A DNA stretch of 64,000 bases from DASYQD01 sp963846495 (GCA_963846495.1 CAWJWP010000021.1:124001-188000); one strand, 5' to 3'. Counted from the stretch's first letter, positions 9,482 through 20,778 are shown. Made by a program: numbers and translations. The notes: generated from the letters alone by a model not told the origin.

Positions 9482-10203
9482 GCGGCGAGCTCGAGGAACC
9501 GCTTCGCCAGCTGCGGGCCGCGCCCCTCCTCCTCGTGCTTGAAGAAGACGAAGGCGCGCTCCCACCCTTGGTCGCGCACGCGCGCCGCCCACTCGTGCAG
9601 CGCCACCTCGTCGTAGTCGCTCTTGCGTAGGCGAAGGTAGCCGAAGCGCGCCCCGGGGACGATCGACGCCGGCGACTCGTCGGTGTCGCTGGCGCAGACC
9701 GCGCAGCCGGCGGCGACGACGGCCGCGCCCACTGCCGGATCGTCCCAACTCTGGTGGCGGAACTCGAAGGCCACCGGCGCGCGTGATCCAGCGACGAGCG
9801 GAAGGAACTTCTCGAGCCGCCCCGGCTCGCCTTCGGTGCGCTCCTCGACCGGCTCGCGCTCGAGGTTCGGCGGCAGCTGGAACAGCACCGCGCCGAGGCG
9901 GTCGCCGAGCGTCTGGAGCTGCGACAGGAAAAACGTGACGCTGTCACCGGCGTCGACGAGCCGCTTCCAGTGCGTGATGCGCTGCGGCGCCTTCAGCGCG
10001 AAGCGGAAGCTCGTGGGCACTTGCTCCGCCCAGCCGGCGAGCAGCTCGCGCTTCGGCATGCGGTAGAAGGTGTTGTTGATCTCCACCGTGCCCAACCGCT
10101 CGGCGTAGTAGCGGAGCATCTCCTTCCCCGGCAGGTCGGCGGGGTAGAAGAACCCCTTCCACTGCTGGAAGCTGAAGCCGCTGGTGCCGACGAAGAGCTC
10201 CAT
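9478..10203 (-). CDS. DUF72 family protein
   Basis: A 241-residue member of the DUF72 (YecE-like) TIM-barrel family of unknown biochemical role. Family hallmarks are the opening ELFVGTSGFSFQQWKGFFYP, the motif TVEINNTFYRMP, FALKAPQRITHWKRL, and AFEFRHQSWDD followed by FGYLRLRKSDY. It starts 3 bp after the stop of the upstream flavin oxidoreductase gene, and its stop overlaps the start of the monooxygenase/reductase gene. It is therefore embedded in the aromatic-CoA operon, but I know of no established role for DUF72 in that pathway. Confidence 0.88.
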   Translation of the reverse strand: MELFVGTSGFSFQQWKGFFYPADLPGKEMLRYYAERLGTVEINNTFYRMPKRELLAGWAEQVPTSFRFALKAPQRITHWKRLVDAGDSVTFFLSQLQTLGDRLGAVLFQLPPNLEREPVEERTEGEPGRLEKFLPLVAGSRAPVAFEFRHQSWDDPAVGAAVVAAGCAVCASDTDESPASIVPGARFGYLRLRKSDYDEVALHEWAARVRDQGWERAFVFFKHEEEGRGPQLAKRFLELAA

Positions 10204-10206
10204 GAG

Positions 10207-11824
<1,618 letters not shown>

Positions 11825-11871
11825 GGAATCGAGTCTACGTCGTGCGCGTCGCGCGCTATCTTCGCGCTGCG

Positions 11872-12683
11872 ATGACGGTCTCGCCCGCTGAGCCTGCGCG
11901 CGCTCCTCGACGAAGCGACCGCGCTCGTCGCGCGCGCCGCCGAGCTCGTGCGCGCGCGCGTCACCGGCGCCGTTGCCTTCCATCGCAAAGCCGACCGCAC
12001 CTGGGTGAGCGAGATCGACCTCGAAGTGGAAGCGCATGCTGCGCGCCGAGCTCGAGCGCCGCTTTCCCGACGACGGCATCCTCGGCGAGGAGCAGGGCAT
12101 CGTGCGCCCCGAGTCGCCGCGCCGCTGGCTGCTCGACCCCATCGACGGCACGCGCAGCCTCCGCCACGGCATCCCCCTCTACGGCACCATCCTCGGCCTC
12201 GAGGTCGACGGCGAGCCGCTGCTCGGCGTCATCGCCCTGCCGGCGCTCGGCCGCCTCTACGCCGCGGCTCGCGGCCTCGGCGCCTTCCGCGATGGTCAGC
12301 CGCTGCGCCAGGCGCCACCTTTGCCCGAAGGTCCGCTGGAAGAAGTCATCGCCCTCGGCGAGCGCCGCCAGTTCACCCGCCCCGGCGCCGACGCCGCCTT
12401 CGCGCGCCTGATCGCCGCCCACCCCGGCGCACGCATCTACCCAGATTGCTTCGCCCACGCTCTCGCCGCCGAGGGCGCGCTGGGCGCGATGGTCGACTTC
12501 GACCTACGGCCCTGGGACCTCGCCGCGAGCCGCGTCCTCGTCGAAGAGGCCGGCGGCCGCTACCTCGTCCTTGCGCAGCGCGGCGAAGGCGCCGACGCTC
12601 GCCGCGACGTCGTGTTCGGCAAGCCGGCGGTAGTGGAGTGGGTCGCAGCAATAATCGCTGGCGCGCTCGCAAGCGTACGCTGA
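11872..12683 (+). CDS. Inositol monophosphatase/histidinol-phosphatase-like phosphatase (two frame breaks)
   Basis: An Mg-dependent sugar-phosphatase of the IMPase superfamily, about 269 residues after repair. The read-through product would begin MTVSPLSLRALLDEATALVA and continue with FHRKADRTWVSEIDLEVE then MLRAELERRFPDDGILGEE. Family metal-site motifs follow: GEEQG, WLLDPIDGTRS (DPIDGT) and late DLRPWDLAASRVLVEEAGG (WD). One extra C near 11885 and one extra G near 12032 account for the breaks. It is divergent from the oxidoreductase gene with 47 bp between starts, and a TATCTT hexamer lies 9 nt before the ATG. Substrate (inositol-1-P, histidinol-P or another) cannot be told from sequence. 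Confidence 0.82.
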
Positions 12684-12738
12684 GCGGCACCAACCGCCGA
12701 AGAAGCGAGGGGAGCTGCGCGGGCAGTCCAGCTAACCA

Positions 12739-12978
12739 ATGATACTGGATATTTTTGGTTCTTCGACAAAGAGCAATGTCGAGGTGCTGATCAAGGTGTT
12801 GGACACCTGCTCGTTGAACGAGCGGTTCTGGGTGTTTAGTGGAGGGTTGACGGACGTCGAGGTAGAGATGACCGTCACCGACACCCTGAGCGGCGCGGTG
12901 AGGACCTACTTCAATCCGCAGGGTGTGCCTTATCGTCCCATTCTGGACACCGACGCGTTTTCCACGTGCGAACGGTAG
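12739..12978 (+). pseudogene. Orphan C-terminal domain of a secreted protein (fragment)
   Basis: A 79-residue ORF containing NVEVLIKVLDTCSLNERFWV followed by FSGGLTDVEVEMTVTDT, a conserved ending I recognise from large exported proteins of Thermoanaerobaculia-type Acidobacteriota, with Cys residues in the usual places (LDTCSLN, AFSTC). A stop codon directly precedes the ORF, and no signal peptide or larger upstream domain is present, so this is probably a remnant. Its base composition is clearly lower in GC than the gene just upstream, marking the left edge of the island. Confidence 0.6.
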
Positions 12979-13308
12979 ACGTGTCGGTGTTATTCGAGCA
13001 GTTTAGATCAATCGTAAGGGTGCCTGCCGATTCGAGAAGCTTCGAGAGGGAATGAGGTTGACCAGGGGCTTCGTTCCGAGGTTGTTGGCACCTCTTCTCG
13101 CCACCGCGCGAGTCGCGCCATGTCCGTGACGAACGCATTCGGTTGCCGATTCCTTGCACGTCGGAGAGGGGAGTTTCATATTGTGTCCCCGAAATGGCCG
13201 CATCCTCCCCTGCGCTAGCGATGAAGGCGTGGCACCGCGACTTTCGCTTCGTCGGCGTCCACCCGAAGGTCAGGCTCACTCGCGGGCGGAGGTGGAGCGC
13301 CCTTTGGC
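12979..13308. other. Intergenic stretch, no gene recognised
   Basis: About 330 bp of moderate-GC DNA between the secreted-domain fragment and the stop of the VCBS-repeat gene. The open frames here have no family-like sequence and overlap the neighbouring gene in antisense or out of frame. No tRNA, hairpin terminator or repeat was seen. Confidence 0.5.
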
Positions 13309-15735
13309 TTATCTCATGGCTTGTCGGCTTAGCCGCGTAACAGGATTGCGCCCGCCTGGCGCATGGTTGAAATGGACTCCGGTCAGGCCCGACCACAACA
13401 CGACATCCGCGGTGACATCTCCATTGTCGAAGCGGCCCACTGGTTGCCCGATTAAGCTGGTGAGCGTTAGGTTTGCGGGAAAGGGCGTCGACCGGAGCTT
13501 TGTCCAGCCCGCCATGCCTGCGGAGGAAATCCACCACCCGCCAATCGGGCTCTTGGCGAGGTCGGCCTTACCATCGCCGGTGAAGTCGGCGACAATCACC
13601 CCGGCCAGTGGTCCTGAAAGACTGGGGTGAAGGGCGATCCACGCCTCGGGGCCCGAATGCTTGGTGAGCATCCGCCACTTGCCGCGCACGACGGCGACCA
13701 CATCGGTTTTACCGTCATTGGTAAAATCGCCGAAACGGATGTCGCGCGTCCGATAGGGCTGGGCCGAATAAGGCGCCCAGTTCCTGGCCCCAGGGGCCAC
13801 GAACCACTGAGCACCGGTGGCGAGGAAGAGGTCGGACTGGCGGTCTCCGTTGAAGTCGCCGACAGCCAGGTCTGAGAGCTCCCAGGCTGCCACGTTCACG
13901 GTCTGCCAATCCGATCCTCCAGCCCATGAGATCTGGATTTCGCCATTGCGGAGGGCGAGGACATCGGTCCGCCTGTCGCCGTCAAAGTCACCGAAGCGAA
14001 GCGCGCTGGCTTTTTCCGGCATCCGATTGACGAAACGCCACTCGGCCCGGCCACCGGACGAGAAATACCAGGCCGCCCCGGTTCCCACGAATACATCATC
14101 GATGCCGTCCCCGTCAAAATCCCCCACACCAAGGTCGCTCAGGGGGGCCCATTGCTTGAAGGTATTCGCCCAGCGCTTGAGTTTGTTGGCTGGGTCTAAC
14201 GTCTGTGACTCAATGGACTCACTCTCGCTGCGGCGGAAAATGTTGTGGTGAAGGTCCGCGCGGTGACAGGGAGTTCCGCGCAAGCTGAAGTTGACTTTGG
14301 ACTCTCCATTGTAGCTCTTTTTGAGCCCCAATATCGTGTTCCAACCAACGTCGTAATAATTTCCGGCGATGCCCCCGTACCAATGGGTGCGGTGCAGGCT
14401 GCCGTGCACGTCAATTTCATGGCTGCCCGACGGGCTCAGAAAGAGGTTGTCATAGGCGAGATAGCCCGACGTCTTGGCGCCACTGGATGCGATGGGGTGA
14501 TTCCGAACGTCATACATCACGTTCGCGGCGACAAGCATGAAGCCGCCATCGCCCGTCACAACGCCATACGGGTTCAGGTGATGAAGAAAATTCCCGACCG
14601 CGCGAAACCTCGTTGGCCGCGGATAGGTGAGCGGCGGCTTGGGGCAGTCGGTCAGATAGTCGTTGTCGGGGTTCGGTGGATCCGGGTTTGGGCCTGCGTC
14701 CGGCCCGACGACGTCGATGCCTGATCCGTTCCAATATCCAAGATCGAGGTGGTCGACGAGCAGGCGCGGAAGGGTCTTGGTAGTCGCGTTTGGATGAACC
14801 TCAATGGCATTCACCCAGCCCGCCGGCTTTACATAATCAGGGCAGCGTCCAGGATCCGCAACTGGTCCGCGAAACCGGAACCCCGTCAATCGAACATTGT
14901 CTTCGGTGAGGACAAACGCGGCCTGAGTGCTGGGTCTGCACCGAAAGATTTCCGGGCCTTGATGGGTATATTTTCTGTAACCGCGCAAGGTCACGCCCGC
15001 CGGGATGGTTTTCGATGCATCGCCCGATAGGCGGATAGGCTGCCTGTCATCGAGCTCAATGACTTTGCCCCAGCCGCCTGATGAAAGCTCACGATCCAGA
15101 TCAAATTCGCTTGACGCCATGACGAACCCCGAGTGCGGGCGTGCTTCACTGCCGTCCGCTGCTCGGAACCGGAAATACTCGGCATCCACCACGTCGCGAG
15201 TGCCGACCACGAGCGGTGTGCGAAGGGTCGTAAAATTGTTTGCAGGCTCTACGACGTAGTCGCGCGCGACCCGTCCGGAGGTCTGGCCGCCGATCAGGAT
15301 AGCATCTCCATCCAGCGCGAACCGCTGGCGGAACGATCCGTCGCAAAGCTGAAACTCCAGAGGACGACCCAAGATCTTTTGAAGTCCCGACCCGTTCACC
15401 CCAAGGCAGTAGGCCTCGCGGACGCGGAGCTCCACGTCATGGGAGCCATCGGCGATCTCCTTCACTCCGACCCTCTGAGCGGCCGACCCGTTGCAAAGGT
15501 AAATGAAGACAGGCTGGCCGACCGCCCACGACCCCTCGTCGCCAAAATCAAGGCAGCGATTCCCGAGCGCCCGGACGTAGAATTCGGCGTCCTCGGAATA
15601 GACGGTCTTTTTCCTGTCTTGCGCGTGTTTACTACTCGCTCCGACGAGGGCGAGCAGGGCAAGGGTCCCGAGCAAATTGCGACGAAGAGAAACCGGACCG
15701 TGCGGGCCGCGCAGAAGCTTTTGGAAGCGGCTCAT
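13309..15735 (-). CDS. Exported ricin-type lectin / beta-helix / VCBS-repeat protein
   Basis: An 808-residue exported chimera. Residues 1-40 form a signal peptide (SLRRNLLGTLALLALVGASS). Residues about 50-150 resemble a ricin-B-like beta-trefoil (NRCLDFGDEGSWAVGQPVFI, AYCLGVNGSGLQ, LEFQLCDGSFRQRFAL). Residues about 230-530 resemble a right-handed beta-helix (parallel 'region' proteins with VRLTGFRFRG, LLVDHLDLGYWNGSG, GVVTGDGGFMLVAANVMYDV). From residue about 540 there are five or more FG-GAP/VCBS repeats with calcium-loop cores (VGDFDGDGIDDVFVG, FGDFDGDRRTDVLAL, VGDFNGDRQSDLFLA, FGDFTNDGKTDVVAV). No catalytic residues can be named. GC content is much lower than in the surrounding genes, suggesting acquisition. 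Confidence 0.78.
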   Translation of the reverse strand: MSRFQKLLRGPHGPVSLRRNLLGTLALLALVGASSKHAQDRKKTVYSEDAEFYVRALGNRCLDFGDEGSWAVGQPVFIYLCNGSAAQRVGVKEIADGSHDVELRVREAYCLGVNGSGLQKILGRPLEFQLCDGSFRQRFALDGDAILIGGQTSGRVARDYVVEPANNFTTLRTPLVVGTRDVVDAEYFRFRAADGSEARPHSGFVMASSEFDLDRELSSGGWGKVIELDDRQPIRLSGDASKTIPAGVTLRGYRKYTHQGPEIFRCRPSTQAAFVLTEDNVRLTGFRFRGPVADPGRCPDYVKPAGWVNAIEVHPNATTKTLPRLLVDHLDLGYWNGSGIDVVGPDAGPNPDPPNPDNDYLTDCPKPPLTYPRPTRFRAVGNFLHHLNPYGVVTGDGGFMLVAANVMYDVRNHPIASSGAKTSGYLAYDNLFLSPSGSHEIDVHGSLHRTHWYGGIAGNYYDVGWNTILGLKKSYNGESKVNFSLRGTPCHRADLHHNIFRRSESESIESQTLDPANKLKRWANTFKQWAPLSDLGVGDFDGDGIDDVFVGTGAAWYFSSGGRAEWRFVNRMPEKASALRFGDFDGDRRTDVLALRNGEIQISWAGGSDWQTVNVAAWELSDLAVGDFNGDRQSDLFLATGAQWFVAPGARNWAPYSAQPYRTRDIRFGDFTNDGKTDVVAVVRGKWRMLTKHSGPEAWIALHPSLSGPLAGVIVADFTGDGKADLAKSPIGGWWISSAGMAGWTKLRSTPFPANLTLTSLIGQPVGRFDNGDVTADVVLWSGLTGVHFNHAPGGRNPVTRLSRQAMR

Positions 15736-15835
15736 AGTATTGTGCCCCTTGGTCGGATGATGCGAACCGGGCCAATCACCTGACGTCCTTGGAACATCTG
15801 GACGATTCGAAAGCGCAGTGCGGGAGCGCTGCGCG

Positions 15836-17755
15836 CTACGGTGTCGGATCGAGCTCCCCCTCGGGAGCGACGATCACATTCGGGTCCACGGATACGCTGA
15901 CCTGGTCCACGAGATACCTGGGACTGCCATCATTGCCCTCAAACGTGAGCGTGGTGTTGGTGAACGGCGTCTGGATTCCGTTGAAGCAGTGGTTCTGCCA
16001 CGACGTGGTCAATGGAAAGGTTCTGTTGAGCACCTGGCTGCCGCCGGAATGGATCCGCACCACGCCTGCAACCGAGGTTTCGACAAGCGCCTTCACCATG
16101 AAGCACAAGCGCTGGCCACGGTTAGGCAGGAAGAGCAGCTTGTCGGTCCGAACCGCGTTTACCGTCCCCAGTGCCGCACGGACCGCGAGGGCGAAGTCCG
16201 GCCTGATGGGGGATGCGCTGCTGCCTCTGGGCAGAAAATTGGCGGGACTCGGCCCAGGACCCGCGCCAAGCAACGTGGTCCAGCCCTGCCGTTCGTCGGC
16301 CAGCTCGAAGGTGCTGGTCGCGCCGTCTTCGATCAGCTGGATCTCGCTGACTGCCCCACTGAAAGCTGCCGTGGTGCGTAGCGCGAGGTGGGGGTCCGGG
16401 TCTCCGTCGGTCCTGAGGAGTGCAGTCCGCAGCACTTCCGTGCCCGGCGTTGTCTCCAGGCGCGCGGACGACCAGGCCCCCTGCCCCGGGCGTTCGAAGC
16501 CAATGCTGAGCGCGGCGGCGTCCGAGGCGCTGGTGGTCTTCACCTTCACGCCCACCCGGTAGCTGGTATTGAGCTTGAGATTCAGGCGCCGGTGCCAGAG
16601 CACCAGTTCGGGGCCATGGACGCCGAACTGCTGGGCCCGGGCTGCGTAGTCAATGGAAAAATGCACGACGGCCGATATGCCGGTTTCCCAGAGCCGGTTG
16701 CGGCGCCGGTTGTCGAAGCCCAGCCAGTACGCCGTGCGGCGGCTTTCGCCGATATCGAGCTCGATGGCTTCCTGGACGTCGAGAATGCTGTCGCGGCCCT
16801 TGTCAACCAGGCCGACGAACCCGTTGATGTCGTACGGTCCCGTAGGGAAGTTGCCGGCAGTGACGTTCTGCAGGCGCCCCACACCATTGGGATAGTCCGC
16901 GGTCGGGAGCAGCTCGGTATCGAGGTAGGTGCGCATCGAGAAAGCTTGGCGGCCGGGAGCGTCGACTGAGCCCGTGGAGGTCGGTCCGACCAGGATGCGA
17001 TGTGTGGTGGCGTCGATCTGGCTTGAGCCACTGGCACCCGGTTGCGTCCAGGTATCCGTTCCGATGCCGACGGGTGTGCCGGCGGGACCTCCATCGAGCA
17101 GGCCGCCCCAGATCCTTTCGGTGATGCTGGTTACCTTGCCCGCCGAATAGAGCGGCAGCATCCTGCCTGGAGTCGGTCCGGTGGAGACCGTGTTCCACCA
17201 GATCGAATACACCGCGTCCCCGACGGCGGGCGCGCGTGTGTCGAGGTCGAGGTATCCGTACTTGTCTCCTGGCCCCAGGGCGTCGGTGCCCGCCCCGCAG
17301 TAGAGGAGCGCCAGGTCATGTCGCGGCCAGCCGTGGATGAGCCTTCGGCATATGTAGGACTCCGAGCTCACCGAGGTCTCGTCCGACAGGTAGGTGTTGA
17401 AGGTGAGGGTCCCTGTCTGCGTCGGGGCGGCCTCGGCCGGTCCGCAATGCGCCGCGGTGAGCACGAATCTCGGTCCGATCATGGTTGCTGAGCAGCCGCC
17501 ATTCCACATGGGCGACGCGTAGGAAACGCGTGCGATCTCTGGATCCTGGTAATGGCGGTAGGCGTACTCGACCTTGCCATTGACCTCCTCGACGATAGGC
17601 GCCATGACCTGTGCCGGGACCTGGACAGCGGCGGCGCCGGCATGGTTGGGCGCCGGCAGCGTTGGGGCCGCTGCATCGGAACCCACTGGCGATCGCTGGC
17701 AGCCTGCCACGATGGCGAACGCCACACACATGGCCAAGGTTCGATGGAGACTCAT
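15836..17755 (-). CDS. Trypsin-like serine protease lipoprotein
   Basis: A 639-residue exported protein. The start at 17755 gives MSLHRTLAMCVAFAIVAGCQ, a lipoprotein signal with lipobox cysteine at about residue 19; the longer upstream extension reads through an IS remnant. The S1 chymotrypsin fold covers residues about 85-300, with catalytic His in LTAAHC (about 103), Asp in HDLALLYC (about 147) and Ser in GASGSS (about 242). The remaining 330 residues look like carbohydrate- or protein-binding beta-sandwich modules (SYRVGVKVKTTSAS, VLNRTFPLTTSWQNHCFNG). It is probably a surface or periplasmic protease. It lies in the lower-GC island, next to the VCBS gene on the same strand (100 bp apart). 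Confidence 0.82.
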   Translation of the reverse strand: MSLHRTLAMCVAFAIVAGCQRSPVGSDAAAPTLPAPNHAGAAAVQVPAQVMAPIVEEVNGKVEYAYRHYQDPEIARVSYASPMWNGGCSATMIGPRFVLTAAHCGPAEAAPTQTGTLTFNTYLSDETSVSSESYICRRLIHGWPRHDLALLYCGAGTDALGPGDKYGYLDLDTRAPAVGDAVYSIWWNTVSTGPTPGRMLPLYSAGKVTSITERIWGGLLDGGPAGTPVGIGTDTWTQPGASGSSQIDATTHRILVGPTSTGSVDAPGRQAFSMRTYLDTELLPTADYPNGVGRLQNVTAGNFPTGPYDINGFVGLVDKGRDSILDVQEAIELDIGESRRTAYWLGFDNRRRNRLWETGISAVVHFSIDYAARAQQFGVHGPELVLWHRRLNLKLNTSYRVGVKVKTTSASDAAALSIGFERPGQGAWSSARLETTPGTEVLRTALLRTDGDPDPHLALRTTAAFSGAVSEIQLIEDGATSTFELADERQGWTTLLGAGPGPSPANFLPRGSSASPIRPDFALAVRAALGTVNAVRTDKLLFLPNRGQRLCFMVKALVETSVAGVVRIHSGGSQVLNRTFPLTTSWQNHCFNGIQTPFTNTTLTFEGNDGSPRYLVDQVSVSVDPNVIVAPEGELDPTP

Positions 17756-17808
17756 AGTAGCTCCCTGTTGGGCTGCCCCAGTTTCCGCGTACAACAACCA
17801 TAAGTGTG

Positions 17809-17910
17809 CTTCGCCCGTTTCTCGAACTCCATCCGGCTCAAGCCACCTAGCGACGAGTGCCGTCGTCCAGAATTGTAGAACCGGTCGATATATGGAACAC
17901 GTCGGCTTGC
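17809..17910 (-). pseudogene. IS3-family transposase remnant
   Basis: The minus strand encodes YIDRFYNSGRRHSSLGGLSR followed by MEFEKRA, the characteristic C-terminus of IS3-group OrfB transposases (usual form YIERFYNRRRRHSSLGY.SP..FE). The preceding residues (QADVFH) are in another frame, so the fragment is frameshifted, and no DDE catalytic core or terminal repeats are visible nearby. It sits directly upstream of the protease gene and is evidence of past mobile-element activity in the island. Confidence 0.75.
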
Positions 17911-18077
17911 ACTCGTCTCGAGTCCGATACACACGACGACCTGTGCGCTCGGTTTTGAGGCTCGAGAAGAAGCGCACGCCGGGTCGTCGGAAGAGTAGAA
18001 GGCGAGCGAACGGGCCTTGACCAGCACCACGACCGGCCTCGGATGGCTGTGTCAGCCGGTGTCGCCCTCGGGGGCCG

Positions 18078-18275
18078 TCACCACTCACTGCACGCCGTTT
18101 GCTTCGCGTTGGAGACATGGATCAACTCCAGCGGTCCGTTGCCGACCTTGATCTTGAGGTCAACCGGCTCGACGAAGCTCGCCCGCGCCAGGGCTTCACG
18201 GCTGCGAACGTGAGACCCCGGGGTCGCCAAGGACGCCCCGCCCAGCGCCACGACCCACACCGCGGAAATAACCAT
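18078..18275 (-). CDS. Small putative exported protein, unrecognised
   Basis: A 65-residue ORF starting MVISAVWVVALGGASLATPG, which looks like a signal peptide, followed by a short polar mature part (FVEPVDLKIKVGNGPLELIH). No family is recognised and no clear ribosome binding site precedes the ATG; a longer start at 18359 is possible. It is divergent from the membrane regulator gene. It may be a real small secreted protein or chance coding. Confidence 0.35.
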   Translation of the reverse strand: MVISAVWVVALGGASLATPGSHVRSREALARASFVEPVDLKIKVGNGPLELIHVSNAKQTACSEW

Positions 18276-18330
18276 CGCGGACTTCTTGCCATCGTCGTTC
18301 TTCCTCGTGAAGTGGTTCCGCCGGGGCCAA

Positions 18331-18362
18331 CCTATGGCGGCGCCAGCCGCCGGCGCCATAGG
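18331..18362. repeat. Inverted repeat
   Basis: CCTATGGCG (18331-18339) and CGCCATAGG (18354-18362) form perfect 9-bp arms around a GC-rich 14-nt loop. It lies about 110 bp upstream of the membrane regulator gene. No T-tract follows, so it is not an obvious terminator. Confidence 0.6.
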
Positions 18363-18380
18363 CCAGAGCTGATCCCGGCC

Positions 18381-18406
18381 TTGATCGCCAAACCACTGGC
18401 GATCAA
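18381..18406 (+). promoter_or_regulatory. Palindromic operator candidate upstream of the winged-helix regulator
   Basis: TTGATCGCCA (18381-18390), a 6-nt spacer AACCAC, then TGGCGATCAA (18397-18406): perfect 10-bp arms. It lies 70 bp before the ATG of the regulator gene and about 36 bp before a -10-like TAGACT (18443-18448), a typical place for a regulator binding site. No gene reads into it on the plus strand, so a terminator role is unlikely. Confidence 0.55.
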
Positions 18407-18475
18407 TGATTTCCGAGCACGTCTTAACGTCGAGCGCGGTGCTAGACTTTGCCTTTCGCTGGACGCGGAGCCTCG

Positions 18476-20717
18476 ATGAGCGCTCACCACTGCGTCAGGT
18501 TCGGCACCTTCGAGCTGGACCACGGCTCGGGCGAGCTCCGGCGCAACGGCAGGCGCGTACCGCTGCAGTCGCAGCCGGCGCAGGTCCTCGCTCGGCTGGT
18601 GAGCCAGCCTGGAGAGGTGGTCAGCCGCGACGAGCTTCGTCGGGCCCTCTGGTCCGACGACACCTTCGTCGAGGTCGACACCGCGCTCAACGTGGCGATC
18701 AACAAGATCCGCCGCGCGCTGCAGGACTCGGCCACGACACCGCGCTTCGTCGAGACCCTGCCCGGCCGCGGCTACCGCTTCCTCGCCGACGTGCACCCCG
18801 TGGAGCCGGGCGTGACGGCACCCGCGACCCCCGCCGCGGCGGAGCCGCCGACATCGCCGGCGCTGCCGCCGGCGCTCGTCGGCACCGCTGAGCAGGCACA
18901 GCGGGATCCGGCCGTTGCTCGGGCGACGGGCGAGGGGGGCCGTGGGGGGCGGTGGCGGACGCTGGCGTGGAGCGCGGCGGCGGCCGGCGTGGCGGTCCTC
19001 ACCGTGCTCGCCTGGCAGCTCATGCGCGCCGAGCGTCCGCGGCCATCCCAGCGTGGCCGCTTCGAGCTCCAGCTGCCACCGGGCGTGACGCTCACGACGG
19101 GCGGCGAGGCGATGCTCGCGATCTCGCCGGACGGCCGCTCGGTCGCGTTCCTCGGTGCGCGCGCCGGACATCGGGTCCCGTCTCTACCTGCGGGCCGTCG
19201 AGGGGCTCGGCGCTCGCGCGATTCCGGGCACCGAGGGGGCGACCGACCCGACCTTCTCGCCAGATGGTCGCTGGCTGGCGTTCCACTCCCGCGGCGCCCT
19301 CCGCAAGGTGGCCATCGCCGGTGGCGAGCCGCAGGTCATCTGTGAGGTTCCGCACCTGCGCGGCGCCAGTTGGGGCGAGGACGGGACCATCGTCTTCTCG
19401 GGCGGGGCGGGGCTGCGGCGGGTGGCCGCGGCCGGTGGCTCGCCGCAGGCGTTTACGGGAGGCCATGGGCCAGAGAAGCTGGAGCGGTGGCCGCGCCACC
19501 TTCCCGGGGGCCGCGCCGTCGTCTTCGTCCGCTATGGCGGCTTGGGCGAGGCGAATCACGAGATCGTGGTGCACTCGCTGGAGACCGGCGAGGAGCACGT
19601 ACTGGCGCGCGGGGGCACGTACCCGCGCTACGCCGCGGGCCAGCTCGTCTTCAGTCGGCAGGGGACGCTCTATGCCGCTCCCTTCGACCCCGGGCGACTG
19701 GAGCTCGCCGGCCAGCCGCGGCCGGTGCTCCACGACGTCTCGGCACACGCGAACGGCGGGGCCGCCTTCGACCTCTCCCCTGCGGGCTCGCTGGTGTTCA
19801 GCCCGGGATGGCCGCGGCTGTTCGAGGCCGAGCTGGTTCGCCTCGATCGCCTCGGGAGAGTCTCGCTGGTTGCCGAGCGCAGGGCGGCCTACGACGAGCT
19901 GGTGTTCCCCTCGCCCGACGGCCGGATGCTCGCGGTCTTCATCCGCTCGAGCGGCGAGGAGGCTGACCTCTGGACCTACGAGCTTGCGGCCGGGCGCTGG
20001 ACTCGGCTCACCGCCGACGGCAAGGCCTTCGCGGTCGGAGTATGGAGCCACGACGGACGATGGATTTTCTTCTCGAGGATCGTCGAGGGCGCACCGACCA
20101 TCGTGCGCATAGCGGTCGACGGCGGCAGCCCTCTCGAGCCGCTCACGACCGGCCCGGGCTGGGACACCCCTGCCGCGGTCAGCCCCGACGGCCGGTTCCT
20201 GCTGTTCACGCGGCAAGCCAAGGCCGGCGAAGCTGACCTCCTCACGCTCGACCTCGGGGATCGGGCGCAACGCCCCTTCGTCGCCACGGCGAAGTTCGAG
20301 TCCGACGGCGACCTCTCGCCGGACGGCCGGTGGGCTGCGTATGCGGTCTCCTCCGAGGGCTCCTCGGAGATCTACGCCCGCCCCTACCCGGGGCCGGGGA
20401 TCCCGGTGAGGGTGTCTGCCAGCGGTGGCACCCTGCCGCGCTGGAGCGCGCGAGGGGACGAGATCTTCTACCGTTGCCCCCAGCCCGAGGACGGCAGGGA
20501 CAGCGTCTGCGCCGCAACCGTCCAGACCGGCGAGCGGCTCACCGTGGCTTCCTCGCGGGCTCTCTTCGGGCTCGACACCAGGCTTCCCGGCAACTTCACG
20601 GTCTCCCCCGACGGTGCCTCGTTCTACATGGTGCGTTACCCGCCCGAGCTGTCGACCGCTCGGCGGATCGTCTACGCCCCGAGCTGGATCGGCGAGCTGG
20701 CGACGACGACGCCTTGA
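18476..20717 (+). CDS. CadC-like winged-helix membrane regulator with TolB/PD40 propeller (one frame break)
   Basis: About 747 residues when repaired. Residues 1-105 form an OmpR/CadC-type winged helix (VRFGTFELDHGSGELRRNGR, SRDELRRALWSDDTFVEVDT, INKIRRALQD, FVETLPGRGYRFLADV). An Ala/Pro-rich linker and one membrane segment (SAAAAGVAVLTVLAWQLM, about residue 170) follow, then a WD40/TolB-type beta-propeller with recurring SPDGR.LAF blades (ISPDGRSVAFLG, FSPDGRWLAFHS, SPDGRFLLFTR, LSPDGRWAAYA). The frame changes near 19160, where one extra base fits. It is predicted to bind DNA in the cytoplasm while sensing through the periplasmic propeller. The palindrome at 18381-18406 may be its own operator. 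This architecture is frequent in Acidobacteriota. Confidence 0.85.
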
Positions 20718-20778
20718 GCCCCGCGCGCGGGGGTGACCCGCCGTAGCCAGAACGGTTCGAGACTAGGCTGCGGCGAGC

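Noticed and set aside
12911..13537. A 208-residue minus-strand frame in the lower-GC island
   Set aside because: It overlaps the VCBS gene in another frame, has no signal peptide or family features, and no ribosome binding site.
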